DNA from: Cherax quadricarinatus
Lineage: Eukaryota > Arthropoda > Malacostraca > Decapoda > Parastacidae
Assembly (NCBI RefSeq): GCF_038502225.1
Contig: NC_091298.1
Location: forward strand, 47,527,150-47,591,149
Length of the DNA stretch: 64,000 nt
Direction of reading: 5' to 3'
The position numbers and the translations under genes are program-made. Of the stretch, positions 43,512 through 55,700 are shown piece after piece. The stretch's first letter is position 1; every line of letters starts with the position of its first letter. The notes beneath the pieces are model-generated. The model did no database searches. It saw only the letters and a list, made by a program, of their open reading frames with translations, and was not told the DNA's origin.

Positions 43512-43689
43512 GTAAGTACTAGATTTTCTGGTTAAATGATTATCCTAGGTCCAAAGCTATTCAAAATAATTTTCAATAAAACTATACATGTATCTTATTC
43601 ATCACCTTATATGGTGATTACCTATGTGTAGTTACAACAATAGAGCTATGCTCATGGTATTTAGTCTTTAGCATTTAATCTACCATATT

Positions 43690-45200
43690 TCATACTCGTT
43701 ATAGACCTATTCCAGTATTTCGCGTCTTTGTGATGAAAAACGTTCTAGTATGGAGTCTGCCTTCACTCTTGTCATTGTTCATGTCGTGCCACTTGTTTAC
43801 CACTCTTGGTTGAATAAATATCTTCTAATGTCTTGGGACTCATTTTTGTGTGCATTATCCAACCTTGATAACATCTTATTTAATCCTTAAGTAAACATCT
43901 GTTCTTGTCTGCCTTGTTTATGCTTCAGTATTTTAAATGTTTTGAATCATATTTTCTCAATTTCTTTGTTTCTTCAATGATGAAAGGCCCAGCTTATGCA
44001 TTCTTTCTCAATAACTGAATAAGGGTTTCATGCAGGTGCCACATACTTAGGAATGGGTGGCACATGTGAGGTTGTGTTGTATATAATGACTTCTTGAACT
44101 GTTTCATTAAGTTTATTTTCCATCATGTGGTACTTTTTCTTTGTTCTCTTCTCCAAGTTTCATAGCTTTGCCTATTTTACTGATGCATTATTCTGGCCTG
44201 GAGATATCCAGCTTAAGATTTTTCTTGCAGATGCAGTGGCAACATTGTTGTGATTCATAAATGTGATATCTACCAACATCACTGCTCCCAGGTCTTACAC
44301 ATGAGACTTTTGCTCTATTGAATGATCTGAGTTTCTCTTGTACTCCATTATACAGTAGTCTTATTTCCTCCATAATAGAGCAACTGAAACTTGGTATCGT
44401 TAAACATCATGTTTGAGGCCCACTGGAAGACTTGATTTATATTTATATCTGCCTGAAAATTCACTGTCTTCATCTGGTGTCATCAGCAAAGGATGTTACA
44501 TTGGTATGATTTATGTCCATGTCAGATATAATGAGAAGAAGTGGGGCGAGTAATGTGCCTTGAGAAACGACTTTTCACTGTGGCAGCCTACGACTTGACT
44601 GATTACTACTACACTCTGGGTTCTATTTGTTTAGAAGTCAAATATACATGGTCTCACTCGCTAAATGCTTTTGAAAAATCTGTGTTGACTGCATCAGCAT
44701 TTAGCTTGTCTTCCAGCGCATCTAGGATTGCATCATAATCCTCAAGCAGTTGTGAAAGGCAGGAGCTACCTGCCCTAAACCCATTCTGCCCAGGATTGTG
44801 GAATTGTTGTGATTCCATGTGAGCAGTTTTGTTTCTTGGGACCCATTGAAATATTTTGATAATGTGTGAAGTTAGGACTATTGGTCTGTAGTTTTTTGTA
44901 ATCGCTTTACTGCCTCCCTTGTGTAGTTGGGTAATATCGGTGTTTTTTTCTGTGACTGTAAAACAACACCTGTATCCAGAGTCCTCCATTATGTACTAAA
45001 TACTGAAGATAGTGGTCTCTTACAATTTTTGATGAGTATGGAATTCCATGACTTGGGACATAGGGCAGAATGCAAGGGCATGCTGTAGATGGCTTTTTCA
45101 AAATCAGCTAGGGAGAGGGCTACATCAGTACAGCTACCTGGCTGTTGAGCCTGCCCCTGTGGCTGCACCTCTTTGATGGGCACGAAGCCTCTTTAGTAGT
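43690..45200 (-). pseudogene. LINE-A-related RT fragment, old and antisense
   Basis: Antisense RT remnants: 44989-45183 ('DFEKAIYSMPLHSALCPKSW'), 44654-44989 ('LHKGGSKAITKNYRPIVL...FRAGSSCLSQLLEDY', 'TDFSKAF'). The region to the left is a heavily decayed C-terminus. It aligns with LINE-A but is far more diverged than the other copies, so it is an old insertion or a sister family. Confidence 0.8.
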
Positions 45201-45249
45201 GGATAGAGTTAAACTGGGAGGTTCTACTCCTTTGTAATATCGTGAAATA

Positions 45250-45594
45250 CAGAAGGGCCCCACATATTCAGCATCCTCTTTTCGGTGTTCCACATTTTCT
45301 GTGGTTTTCAGATGAGCCGTTATTCATTATGTTAGGTGCTTTTTCCACTTCTCTGCAATTTTTGCACAACAGTTTGGGGTGAGTATTGTATGTACTGTGT
45401 GTTTATTTTACATTTTTCATAACAGTTCATTTTATGCCTAGCTGTATTGGGCACTTAATGTATAAATAACAGTGTAATCATATCAGGCATTTTAGATGCA
45501 TTCATTGTTGAAAAAAACAACTTCCATCTGCCAGCAATGTTCATTTATCACCAGGGATCAGGAGCATAACAGCCATGAAAATGGGCCCCTCCTG
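45250..45594. mobile_element. TA-flanked MITE (Tigger-C-like ends)
   Basis: 345 bp with TA on both sides. Ends are CAGAAGGGCCCCACATATTC and ATGAAAATGGGCCCCTCCTG, imperfect inverted repeats (CAGNAGGGGCCC). No coding sequence. Confidence 0.7.
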
Positions 45595-45784
45595 TACATG
45601 TGTTCTCATTTATTCACTGCTGGTTTTGCTGTCTGCTCTGTGAGTTGTGAATTGTGAGTGGAGGTATTGTCGGGTGAATGGCATGACACTTAGTTTGCTG
45701 ATGGTTTGCATTGGGGCAGTATACTTGAATAGGTTCAAGTCAGTAATGGACAGTAAGCACTCTTTTGATCATGGACTGCTTCCC

Positions 45785-46289
45785 AGCCCTCTGGTGGTCA
45801 CTTGTGTACTCAACTAATTGTGGTTGCAGGGGTCAAAACATAGCTCTTGGCCCTGCCTCTTCACTGGTTGCTACTGGGTCACTCTTTCCCTGCTCTGTGA
45901 GCTTTATCATGCCTCTTCTTAAAGCTATGTATGGTTCTTGCCTCTACTACATCACTTTCCAGACTATTTCACTTCCTGACAACTCTTTGACTGAAGAAAT
46001 ACTTCCTAACTTCCATGTGACTCATCTGAGTCTTCATCTTCCAATTGTGACCCCTTGTTGGTGTGTTCCATCTCTGAAACATCCTGTCTCTGTCCACCTT
46101 GTCGATTCCTCTCAGTATTTTATATGTTGTTATCATGTCTCTCCTGTCCTTCAGTATTATCAGGCCAATTTCCTTTAACCTCTCCTTGTAGGATGTGCCC
46201 CTTTACTCTAGGACTAGTCTTGTTGCAAACCTAATTTCCTGATGTGTTGGCCAAACTGGTGCTGCGTAGTCCAACATGGGCCTTATGTA
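45785..46289 (-). pseudogene. LINE-D 3' fragment, decayed
   Basis: Antisense copy of the LINE-D C-terminus and 3' end (TGTACTCAACTAATTGTGGT, TGCAGGGGTC, ACTACATCACTTTCCAGACT), ~80% like 28798-29270. No (TG)n tract here. Confidence 0.82.
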
Positions 46290-46835
46290 CAGTGCACGCA
46301 AAACAAATCAGTACATGTCCATTGCAAAAAAATCTATACACAAGATTTTGGTGCAGACATTTCACTTGCAGTTCTGCCATAGGAATAGTGGGTGGAGCTT
46401 GTGTACTGGAGCCCGTCTTGCTCCATTGTTCCCCACCATGCCATGCTTCAGTGCTCTGACAGAACTTGGTGAGGAAGGAAACCTGCTACGTTGTTCCTCA
46501 GTGCCCCTTTTTTACTCGACCGTTAACTTTGCCATGCTATATCTCTGCTCCAAGTGGTCAGAATGGGTCAAACTGAACTTTTAATTGCAGAGAAGACTCG
46601 TGCACTCACTCTATTAGAGCAGGGTAACCGCAGACCTGATGGTGACGAGGATGGCAATTTACAACCTCAAGAAAGAGCTGCCTCACTCTCACCTGGCACC
46701 GTACCACCCAGGAAGCTGGGCTCTGGGGGCCCCAAAAAGACTTCTCTTCGTGCAAACAAGATCCCAGAGCCCAGCTTCCTGGATTTTTGCCAATATTCCA
46801 GAGTACACAAGTGACGTCACTTGTCCGATGCTTGT
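46290..46835 (+). mobile_element. Tc1-like transposon, 5' fragment
   Basis: Starts with CAGTGCACGCAAAACAAATC after TA. The frame at 46554-46814 gives the Tc1 N-terminus: 'ELLIAEKTRALTLLEQG' (helix-turn-helix) and 'GTVPPRKLGSGGPKKTSLRA', typical of the linker before the second HTH. The catalytic domain is absent. An inverted repeat (CCAGGAAGCTGGGCTCTGGG / its complement, 46711-46792) overlies the linker. Confidence 0.75.
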
Positions 46836-46837
46836 CC

Positions 46838-47045
46838 AACTGGCCAGTCTAATACGCATTTAGGAATGCACTGACATTATTTATACAGTTATTACAAAAA
46901 TGCATTAGTCTGCATTACAGTAAATCTTCTATTTTTTTGTGAGAATAAAAATTTAAAATGAAACCAAAGTCATCTCTATTTCTGTAATATATCTTTTATT
47001 CTATCAAATGAGACCAAGAAACCGAGAATACAGTCATAAAAACTA
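46838..47045. mobile_element. piggyBac-type remnants, two pieces in opposite orientation
   Basis: 46838-46965 matches the internal part of the family (AGTCTAATACGCATTTAGGA, GCAGTAAATCTTCTATTTTT-like) in plus orientation. 46966-47045 matches an adjoining part antisense (CATCTCTATTTCTGTAATAT). No TTAA ends remain. Confidence 0.65.
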
Positions 47046-47595
47046 TACAGTGGACCCCTGAGTTTTGTGATAAATCTGTTCCAGAGAATCTGCTGAAAGT
47101 TGAAATTCACGAATGGCGAAACCATTTTTCCCATGAGAAATAATGGAACTCCAATTAATCTGTTCCAGACACCCAAAAATATTAAAAAAAAAAACAAATT
47201 AAATAAAGATTTACATACAAAAAACAATGAGAAATCAAGTACATACTTACATAAATAATAATAACGTTACACTTACCTTTATTGAAGACTTCTGGGTGGA
47301 TGGAAGACAGGAGGGGAGAGGATGAAGGTACACTATTGTTTAGAAGGGGAATCCCCTTCCATAAAGACTTCAGGTACCAAGTCCTTTTCTGGGGTTACTT
47401 CCCTTTGTTTTTTGATGCCACTAGGACCAGCTTGAGAGTCACTGGATCCGTGTTGCACCAGAAATCTGTCCAGAGAGCTCTGTTTTTGGCCTGTCTTTAA
47501 GATTTCCCTAAAATGGGACACAACATTGTCATTGTAGATGTTGCCAGCATGGCCTGCAACAACTGTGTCAGTGTGATGTTCATCTATAAATGTCC

Positions 47596-47816
47596 TTAAC
47601 CTTTAAATGGTCCAAACGTATATATACGTTTTTTCAACATCTGAAAGTATGTAAAAAAATGCAGATCTTCTTTTTTGTTTTACATTTAAAAACGTGTAAA
47701 AAAACTTTTATCTACAATTTTTTTTGTTATATTTGAAAATATGTAAAAAAAAGTAGATCTACTTTTGTAGCAATACGAATTTGAACGTCGATCTGTTTGA
47801 ACCGTTTAAGGGTTAA
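47596..47816. mobile_element. 221-bp TTAA-flanked MITE
   Basis: TTAA at both ends, imperfect inverted ends CCTTTAAATGGTCCAAACG / GAACCGTTTAAGGG. Contains palindromes CGTATATATACG (47619-47630) and GTAGATCTAC (47753-47762), the same forms as in the larger piggyBac-type elements. Confidence 0.85.
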
Positions 47817-48355
47817 TATTTGAAGAATGCACCTTCCTCCATCTCTCTTCCTCTTCCTCTGAAGGAAATTCCTGAGCTGTGGTCTGTTGCTGTTGCACCT
47901 CAAGCTCTTGCAACTCTGTAGTGGTTAGCTTTTCATCGTCGTCCTCCACCAACTCTTCCACATCCTCCAAACTCACATCCAACCCCATGGACTTTCCCAA
48001 TGCCACAATTTTTGTCAGAACTGGCAGTCTCACCATGCCTTATCACACTGTGTATGCCACTACGATTCTTAAATCTCTCAAACCAACCTTTGCTGGCCTT
48101 AAATTCACCAGTATGAGCACTAGTTCCAGGCATTTTCTTAATGAGATCATCATGCAACTGCATTGCCTTTTCACATATAATTGACTTTGAAACACTATAT
48201 CCTGATAATTGTTTCTCGTTGATCCACGCCAACAACAGTCTCTCCACATCTTCAAGTATTTGCGATCTCTGTTTTGTAAACATATTTGCACCTTTTGCAA
48301 CAACAGCTTCCTTGATTGCATTTTTGTTGGCCAACATAGTAGCGATGGTTGATAT

Positions 48356-48560
48356 TATTTCAGACAATGGAACAATACTCTTCTCCAGACTGAGGGACTG
48401 ACCACCTCAAAACTTTAGGGGTGATGGACTGATTACATCGTCTTCAAGTCTCTTCTGCTTCTATCAACTTTGCTGTACTCGACTGAAGAAGCCTACTGTG
48501 TAGGCGAAACGTTTCGAAATAAAGATACCTAACTGTTGCATATGTGTCTTACCTAAACAA
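48356..48560 (+). mobile_element. Hairpin-module fragment, copy 4
   Basis: GACTGAAGAAGCCTACTGTG, then TAGGCGAAACGTTTCGAAAT, AAAGATACC and GTTGCATATGTGTCTTAC. The stem here is GCCTAC/GTAGGC, where other copies have GCCAC/GTGGC. Only one arm is present. It splits the Tigger-A N-terminal coding sequence. Confidence 0.8.
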
Positions 48561-48920
48561 CATGGGGTTTGTTATACAACCTGGCTAGCTCGGAGACACG
48601 CACTCCACTTTCATATTTTGCGACAATCTCTTTCTTATTCTTTAGTGTTTCTCACCCTCTTTAGCAAAGGGCTGGCACTAGAAGCTTTATTTGGGCCCAT
48701 GGTGGCTTATTTAGCAGTTACAAGCACTAGAAACAATGGAATAATACAAAATGTATCACATGTATTTGTGGAATCATCTTCACTGGCTTGTAAACAATGG
48801 CACACAGGCTGTACATGGAGTGTCTGGGCCGCTCACAGCTCGCGGACACGTTCAGGACGAATGACTTTAACTGAGTTCAGTGTCGGTAACCAAGCCAATA
48901 TTTTGACACAAAAACATTAC

Positions 48921-50003
48921 TTAACCCTTTCAGGGTCCGTCCCGTAGATCTACGGCTTTACATTCAGGGTCCAAACCGTAGATCTACGCCATGAGCTCAG
49001 CTCACTCTGATAAACTGTGAGTGGTACATTTGGGCCTAGATATGAGAGAATACATCTATGTGGTATGTGTGCACCACATAAAACAGATCCTGCAGCACAC
49101 TGTGTATAATGAGAGAAAAAAAATGAAATCATGATTTTTCGATTAAAACAGCAACTTTGCAGTGTTTTTTCGTATGTTTTTTATAGTTGTATTTGCGATT
49201 TCTTGGTCTCATTTGATAGAATGGAAGACATATTACAGAAATAGAGATGATTTTGATTGGTTTTAGCACTGGAAATGGCTTGAAACTGAGCTCAAAGTAG
49301 CAGAAATGTTAAATTTTTGCCGATATTCAAGAGTAAACAAACGACCTCACACGTCTAATACACGTCAGCTGGTGGGTCTAATATACATTCACAAATATGG
49401 TGATGATATTTATACAATTATTACAGTATTGCATAACAGTAAATCTTCTATTTTTTGGTGTGAATAAAAATTCATTATGTGAATAAAAAATCAAAATGGA
49501 ATTTATTTGTAAAGCCTCAAAACATAACTAATGAACAGAGGAAATGTTAATTTAGTGCCAGGAATGCCTACATTGTTCATTCTGGACCCTATTTTGAAAT
49601 TGGAATATTTTGAACTTTGTGTTAAATTGGCCAAATTAACAATTTCCGATCACTTTATTTTGTAGTTGAAACAGTTGACTTAGCGATTTCTTGTGCTCAA
49701 TCGATAGAATAGAAGTAATACTAGTGAAATAGCTAAGAATTTGGTTGATTGGAATAATGTAATTGGCCTAAAATGGGAGTCAAAGTCGGCAAAATCGCCG
49801 ATTCGTAAATATCGCTGACACATCAAAATTCGCGAGAGCATAATTTCGTCAATTTTCCACCAAATTTCATACTTTTTGTTTTATTACCTTCACAAAAAGA
49901 TTCTCTACGATTTCATAAGAAAAAATAACAAATTTTTTTTTTGAAAATTCTTGGACACTGGTGCGTGACTCCAGATTTGGGCCTTGGACCCTGAAAGGGT
50001 TAA
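48921..50003 (+). mobile_element. piggyBac-type non-autonomous element, copy 4
   Basis: TTAA on both sides, ends CCCTTTCAGGGTCCGTCC / GGACCCTGAAAGGG. Perfect palindromes CGTAGATCTACG at 48943-48954 and 48977-48988. A diverged subfamily of the 7214 type. Confidence 0.92.
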
Positions 50004-50039
50004 TCTGATGACGTCTTAATCCGGGGGTCCACTATAATA

Positions 50040-51447
50040 CAGTGGACCCCCGCATAACGATGGCATCACATAGCGATTATTTCGCATACCGCTTACTTTA
50101 ATTGCAAAAATTTTGCCTCACATACCGCTTAAAAACCCGCTTACCGATTTTCCTCCGAGACGCGTCCAATGTGCGGCCTGAGCCACGCTCACAATTTCCG
50201 CCTGTGGCATTGTTTACCAGCCAGCCTCCGCGGTAACATCCAAGCATACAATCGGAATATTTCGTATTATTACAGTGTTTTCGGTGCTTTTTCTGGAAAA
50301 TAAGTGACCATGGGCCCCAAGAAAGCTTCTAGTGCCAACCCTACAGCAATAAGGGTGAGAATTACAATAGAGAAGAAGAAAAAGATCATTGATAAGTATC
50401 GCTACTATTGGTGGTACAGCTGCTGCTGCTGCTGCTGCTGCTGCTGTAGCATCGTCTGCTGCTGCTGCTGCTGTAGCATCGTCTGCTGCTGCTGTAGCAT
50501 CGTCTGCTGCAGCTGTAGCATTGTCTGCTGCTGCTGCTGCTGCTGCTGTAGCATCGTCTGCTGCTGCTGCTGCTGTAGCATCGTCTGCTGCTGCTGCTGC
50601 TGTAGCATCGTCTGCTGCTGCTGTATCATTGTCTGCTGCTGCTGCTGCTGCTGTAGCATCGTCTGCTGCTGCTGTAGCATCGTCTGCTGCTGCTGTAGCA
50701 TCGTCTGCTGCTGCTGTAGCATTGTTGCTGCTGTACCACCGTCTGTTGCTGCTGTACCACCGTCAGCTGCTGCTGCTGCTGTAGCACCGTTGTTGGTGTG
50801 GCTTATTGAGAATACCAAGAAACAATTAACCCCAGAGGATTTGCCACCCAGGATAACCCAAAAAAGTCAGTGTCATCGAAGACTGTCTAACTTATTTCCA
50901 TTGGGGTCCTTAATCTTGTCTCCCAGGATGCAACCCACACCAGTCGACTAACACCCAGGTGAACAGGGAAAAATGCCTGGAACTAGTGCTCATATTGGTG
51001 AATTTAAAGCCAGCAAAGGTTGGTTTGAGAGATTTAAGAATCGTAGTGGCATACACAGTGTGATAAGGCCTGTTCTGGAAGAAAATGCCAAACAGGACCT
51101 ACAGTACTCAGGAGGAAAAGGCACTCCCAGGACACAGTGTCTCATCAGTCATTGCTGCATCTTCAATAAAGGTAAGTGTCATTTATTCTTCATTTAGTAG
51201 ACTAGTACATGCACAATATATACTGTGCATGTACTACTCTACTATTGTGCATGTATCCTTCTCTTTGTGTGTGGGAAAATGTATATTTCATGTGGTAAAA
51301 TTTTTTTTTTTCATACTTTTGGGTGTCTTGCACGGATTAATTTTATTTCCATTATTTCTTATGGGGAAAATTAATTCACATAACGATTATTTCGCATAAC
51401 AATTACCCCTCTTGCACGGATTAAAATCGTTAACAGGGGGTCCACTG
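50040..51447 (+). mobile_element. Tigger-A derivative with CTG-rich repeat
   Basis: Ends CAGTGGACCCCCGCATAACG (50040) and CAGGGGGTCCACTG (to 51447), TA-flanked. The transposase start (ATGGGCCCCAAGAAAGC, 50310) is read for ~30 codons, then comes the CTG array (50408-50800), a stretch of the dispersed TTATTTCCATTGGGG repeat (50840-50960), transposase residues ~124-152 (50973-51066), a piece of the DDE domain start (KMPNRTYSTQEEKALPGH), and the 3' end. Not functional. Confidence 0.88.
50408..50800. repeat. CTG/CAG triplet array with GTAGCATCGTCT spacers
   Basis: About 15 units of (GCT)3-8 + GTAGCATCGTCT, each a multiple of three. It therefore reads as long Ala, Cys or Gln runs in every frame, none of which is a gene. 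The left end (eight GCT) is the purest. Confidence 0.95.
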
Positions 51448-51449
51448 TA

Positions 51450-52500
51450 TAAATACAATTACTCCATTCCATACACCCAGAAGTAATGACAAAAAAAAAT
51501 TTTTTTTACCTTAGAGATAGATTTACATGCACAAAAGAATGAACATTCAACATGACACTTACCTTGAAGGCTGTTGTTGATGGATGGAAGACAGGGAGGA
51601 GGGGAGAGGGACGAGAGGTTATTGTTTGGAAGGGGAATCCCCATCCGTAAGGACTCGAGGTAGCAAGTCCTTCTTAGAGGCCACTTCCCTAACTTAAATA
51701 TAGATTTACATGCAGAAAAGAATGACAAATAAATATAAAGCACTAATAAAATGTATAAATGAACATTTAACATCACACTTATCTTTATTGAAGACTCTTG
51801 TTGGTGTATGGCAGCCTGGGCAGAGGGGAGAGGGAGACAAGTTTATTGTTGGAGAAAGGATAATATGCTTCAATATGACACTAATAATGTTAATGTTACA
51901 CTATCACTGGCTGGCGCTATAGCCTTTATCGACTCATGCTGCTTTAGTATGATACATATCATTGAATCACTGAAGAAGGCACCCTCTACCATCATCACAA
52001 CCACTGCCACCCTCTACCACCATCACTACCACCCTCTACCACCATCACTACCACTCTCTACCACCATCACTACCACCCTCTACCCCCATCACTACCACCC
52101 TCTACCACCACCACTTTCATATTTTTCTACAAAATTTTTCTTGAATTCTGTCGTGTTTCTCGCATTCTGTTCCAAAGAGCTGGCACTAGAAGCTTTCTTT
52201 GGGCCCATGGTGGCTTATTTAGCAGTCACACACAATAAGCAAGTGCCAAAAACGATGGATTATTACGAAATGTTTCAGATGATCTCACAGGATATGTTCA
52301 CTAACCAAGATACAACACGACACTGCCTGAGAAGGCGTGTGAGAGACGGCTTTTTTCTTTGCGCTGGGCACTGGACAGGTTCCATACCATCGACAAAAAC
52401 AGAGGAAATCGATGAAGATGGAACCAATATTTTGACGAAAAACGTCAGCAATAACGGAAATCGGCGATAACGGAGATCAACGAAAACGGAGGGTCCACTG
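51450..52500 (-). mobile_element. Tigger-A derivative, non-transposase core
   Basis: Right end GGAGGGTCCACTG at 52500 before TA. The left terminal repeat is missing (abuts the previous element). Antisense pieces: 3' UTR and C-terminus (51600-51700), a partial repeat of the same (51700-51830), the segment shared with 30774-33166 (51850-51980), the minisatellite, and the start-codon region (near 52207). Non-coding. Confidence 0.75.
51985..52115. repeat. 21-bp minisatellite
   Basis: About six units of ACCCTCTACCACCATCACTA-C. Lies in the Tigger-A derivative. Confidence 0.93.
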
Positions 52501-52748
52501 TACATAAATACACTGCAGAATCACTGTGTTAACCCTTTGACTGTCGCGATCGTATATTTACGTCATGGGAGATACCGTGTTTGACATATCTATACGCATA
52601 AATTCTAGCGGCTTCAAATCAAGCGGGAGAGGGCTGGTAGGCCTACACGAGAGAGAACGGGTCTCAGTGGTCGGTATGCACCCTGTGAAAAAAATCTGGG
52701 ACTCAGCGGTGCATTGTGGGAATGCCATCTTGGTAGTCCATTTTCACC

Positions 52749-55700
52749 ATGCCTCGCGGTAAGAAGTTCCTCACTCCTCGGCGGATTGGAGGTCTTTTGT
52801 TCCCAAGTGATAGCTCAGACAGTGATGATAGTGTCAGTGAAAGTGAATTCCTGGTTTTGAAGCGGGTGTGACCGAAGAAATTACCCAGGATAACATAATT
52901 AGTGATGAAAACCCAGATGACCCACAACCTTCCACCTCTGGTGCTGGGCTGGCTCATTCATGTTCACCTGTACCAGGACGAAAGAGGAAACTATTTGCCC
53001 GTGTACAAGACTCAGATGTGAGCAGTGCAAGTGATAGTGATAGTGATTTCAAGGTTATTGAAAGCAGTTCTAGTTGTGACAGTGAGGGTGAATATTCCCC
53101 AGTGAAGCGGCAGTATATACGACGTCGCATGCGGTCTGGTAGTGTGCCATATGCTCTTCCAAGAGGAAGGAGTACATCTCGGAGCACATCCCGTGGCCCT
53201 ACACCACGTCCTGATAGTGAAGATGACGATATTGTTACGATGGGTATCAATGATGCAAGTGAGGCAGCAGGCGGTGGTGGTGATAGTGATGGTGGCGTGA
53301 GTCATGTGACACCAGCAGCAGGCCACGCTACTACCCGCGCTGCTGACTCTGCACAACTACAACCAGCCTCACCCGACCCCACACTCCCACAACCACAACC
53401 ACATTACAATATCCAGAATGCACCAGCTGACCGCTTCTGGGATTGGCAGCAAGATGACGAGTTTGTTCCCAATCCCCATGATTTTGATGGAGGACAAAGT
53501 GGAATACGGCCATCATGTACACTTGGGAACAATCCCACTGAACTGGAATGCTTTCAGTTGTTCTTCAATGAACCCCTGATGGACATTATTGTCAGGGAAA
53601 ACAATACATACTATGAGTACACCATGGCAAACACTATTCTGTCACCAAGATCACACCTACACCAGTGGAAGGACACAACTGTGGCAGAGATGTATCTGTT
53701 CTTTGCCACAATAATGCTTATGCCACATGTGTATAAGCATAGTGTCAACACATACTGGGCGACAGACCGCCTGATTTCAACCCCTGCTTTCAGTGACATT
53801 TTTTTTTTTTTTTTTTTTTATTATCACACCGGCCGATTCCCACCAAGGCAGGGTGGCCCGAAAAAGAAAAACTTTCACCATCATTCACTCCATCACTGTC
53901 TTGCCAGAAGGGTGCTTTACACTACAGTTTTTAAACTGCAACATTAACACCCCTCCTTCAGAGTGCAGGCACTGTACTTCCCATCTCCAGGACTCAAGTC
54001 CGGCCTGCCGGTTTCCCTGAATCCCTTCATAAATGTTACTTTGCTCACACTCCAACAGCACGTCAAGTATTAAAAACCATTTGTCTCCATTCACTCCTAT
54101 CAAACACGCTCACGCATGCCTGCTGGAAGTCCAAGCCCCTCGCACACAAAACCTCCTTTACCCCCTCCCTCCAACCCTTCCTAGGCCGACCCCTACCCCG
54201 CCTTCCTTCCACTACAGACTGATACACTCTTGAAGTCATTCTGTTTCGCTCCATTCTCTCTACATGTCCGAACCACCTCAACAACCCTTCCTCAGCCCTC
54301 TGGACAACAGTTTTGGTAATCCCGCACCTCCTCCTAACTTCCAAACTACGAATTCTCTGCATTATATTCACACCACACATTGCCCTCAGACATGACATCT
54401 CCACTGCCTCCAGCCTTCTCCTCGCTGCAACATTCATCACCCACGCTTCACACCCATATAAGAGCGTTGGTAAAACTATACTCTCATACATTCCCCTCTT
54501 TGCCTCCAAGGACAAAGTTCTTTGTCTCCACAGACTCCTAAGTGCACCACTCACTCTTTTTCCCTCATCAATTCTATGATTCACCTCATCTTTCATAGAC
54601 CCATCCGCTGACACGTCCACTCCCAAATATCTGAATACGTTCACCTCCTCCATACTCTCTCCCTCCAATCTGATATTCAATCTTTCATCACCTAATCTTT
54701 TTGTTATCCTCATAACCTTACTCTTTCCTGTATTCACCTTTAATTTTCTTCTTTTGCACACCCTACCAAATTCATCCACCAATCTCTGCAACTTCTCTTC
54801 AGAATCTCCCAAGAGCACAGTGTCATCGGCAAAGAGCAGCTGTGACAACTCCCACTTTGTGTGTGATTCTTTATCTTTTAACTCCACGCCTCTTGCCAAG
54901 ACCCTCGCATTTACTTCTCTTACAACCCCATCTATAAATATATTAAACAACCACGGTGACATCACAGTGACATTATACCAGTGAATAGATTTGTGTTACT
55001 GTTACATATGTTACACTTTTCAGACAAAACCAGGCCTGACAGAAGCGACAGGTTATATAAGATCAGACATGTGTTTATGTACCTGAAACAAAAGTGCTGT
55101 ATGTATTTTTATCCCTTCAGGAAGCTTGTTATTGACGAGTCTTTGATTTTGTTCAAAGGAAGACTCTCATTCAAGCAGTATATACCAAGCAAGAGGAAAC
55201 ACTTTGGTATAAAGTTATTTGTTCTGTGTGATTGCAAAACTGGTCTGGTTTTGGATATAATTGTGTACACTGGCGGTAAAAGAATGGAAGATACCAGAAA
55301 GTTACTGGGTATCTCTGGTGATGTGGTTAGAACAATGATGGAGCCATATCTTGGTAAGGGGCATATTTTATATACTGACAACTGGTACACAAGCCCTATA
55401 CTCAGTGATTTCTTGTGAGTGAACATGACAGATGTGTGTGGCACAGTGCGTAGAAATCGTAAACATATGCCTAGGTTCGATGCTGGCAGTCGTAGAGGTG
55501 AAGTGCAGGTGTTTGCTGCCAATGACATCATGGCATTTCAGTGGCATGACAAACGTGATGTCACACTGCTGACATCAGTTCACTGACACGAAATGGTAGA
55601 CACTGGCAAGCAGAATAGAGAGACCAATGAACCCATTGTAAAACCTGCAGCTGTGATGGATTACAATCTCAATATGCGCTTAGTGGACAAATGTGACATG

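Larger units (their letters stand above)
47048..50034 (-). mobile_element. Tigger-A copy carrying three insertions
   Basis: Ends CAGTGGACCCCTGAG (47048) and GGGGGTCCACTA (to 50034), TA-flanked. Antisense transposase pieces: C-terminus (47333-47595), acidic region (47817-48000), N-terminal and DNA-binding part (48001-48350 and 48560-48700). The DDE core is deleted ('HGETASSD' runs into 'KIVALGKSMG'). Insertions: a 221-bp MITE, a hairpin-module fragment, and a 1.08-kb piggyBac-type element. Confidence 0.85.

Noticed and set aside
50304..50951. A 215-codon ORF beginning MTMGPKKASS with long Cys/Ser runs
   Set aside because: The start is the Tigger-A transposase N-terminus; the rest is the CTG array and a dispersed repeat read through.
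52868..53947. A 359-codon gene with acidic N-terminus
   Set aside because: It is the piggyBac N-terminal half read through into antisense LINE-E tail; the last ~50 codons are not part of the transposase.
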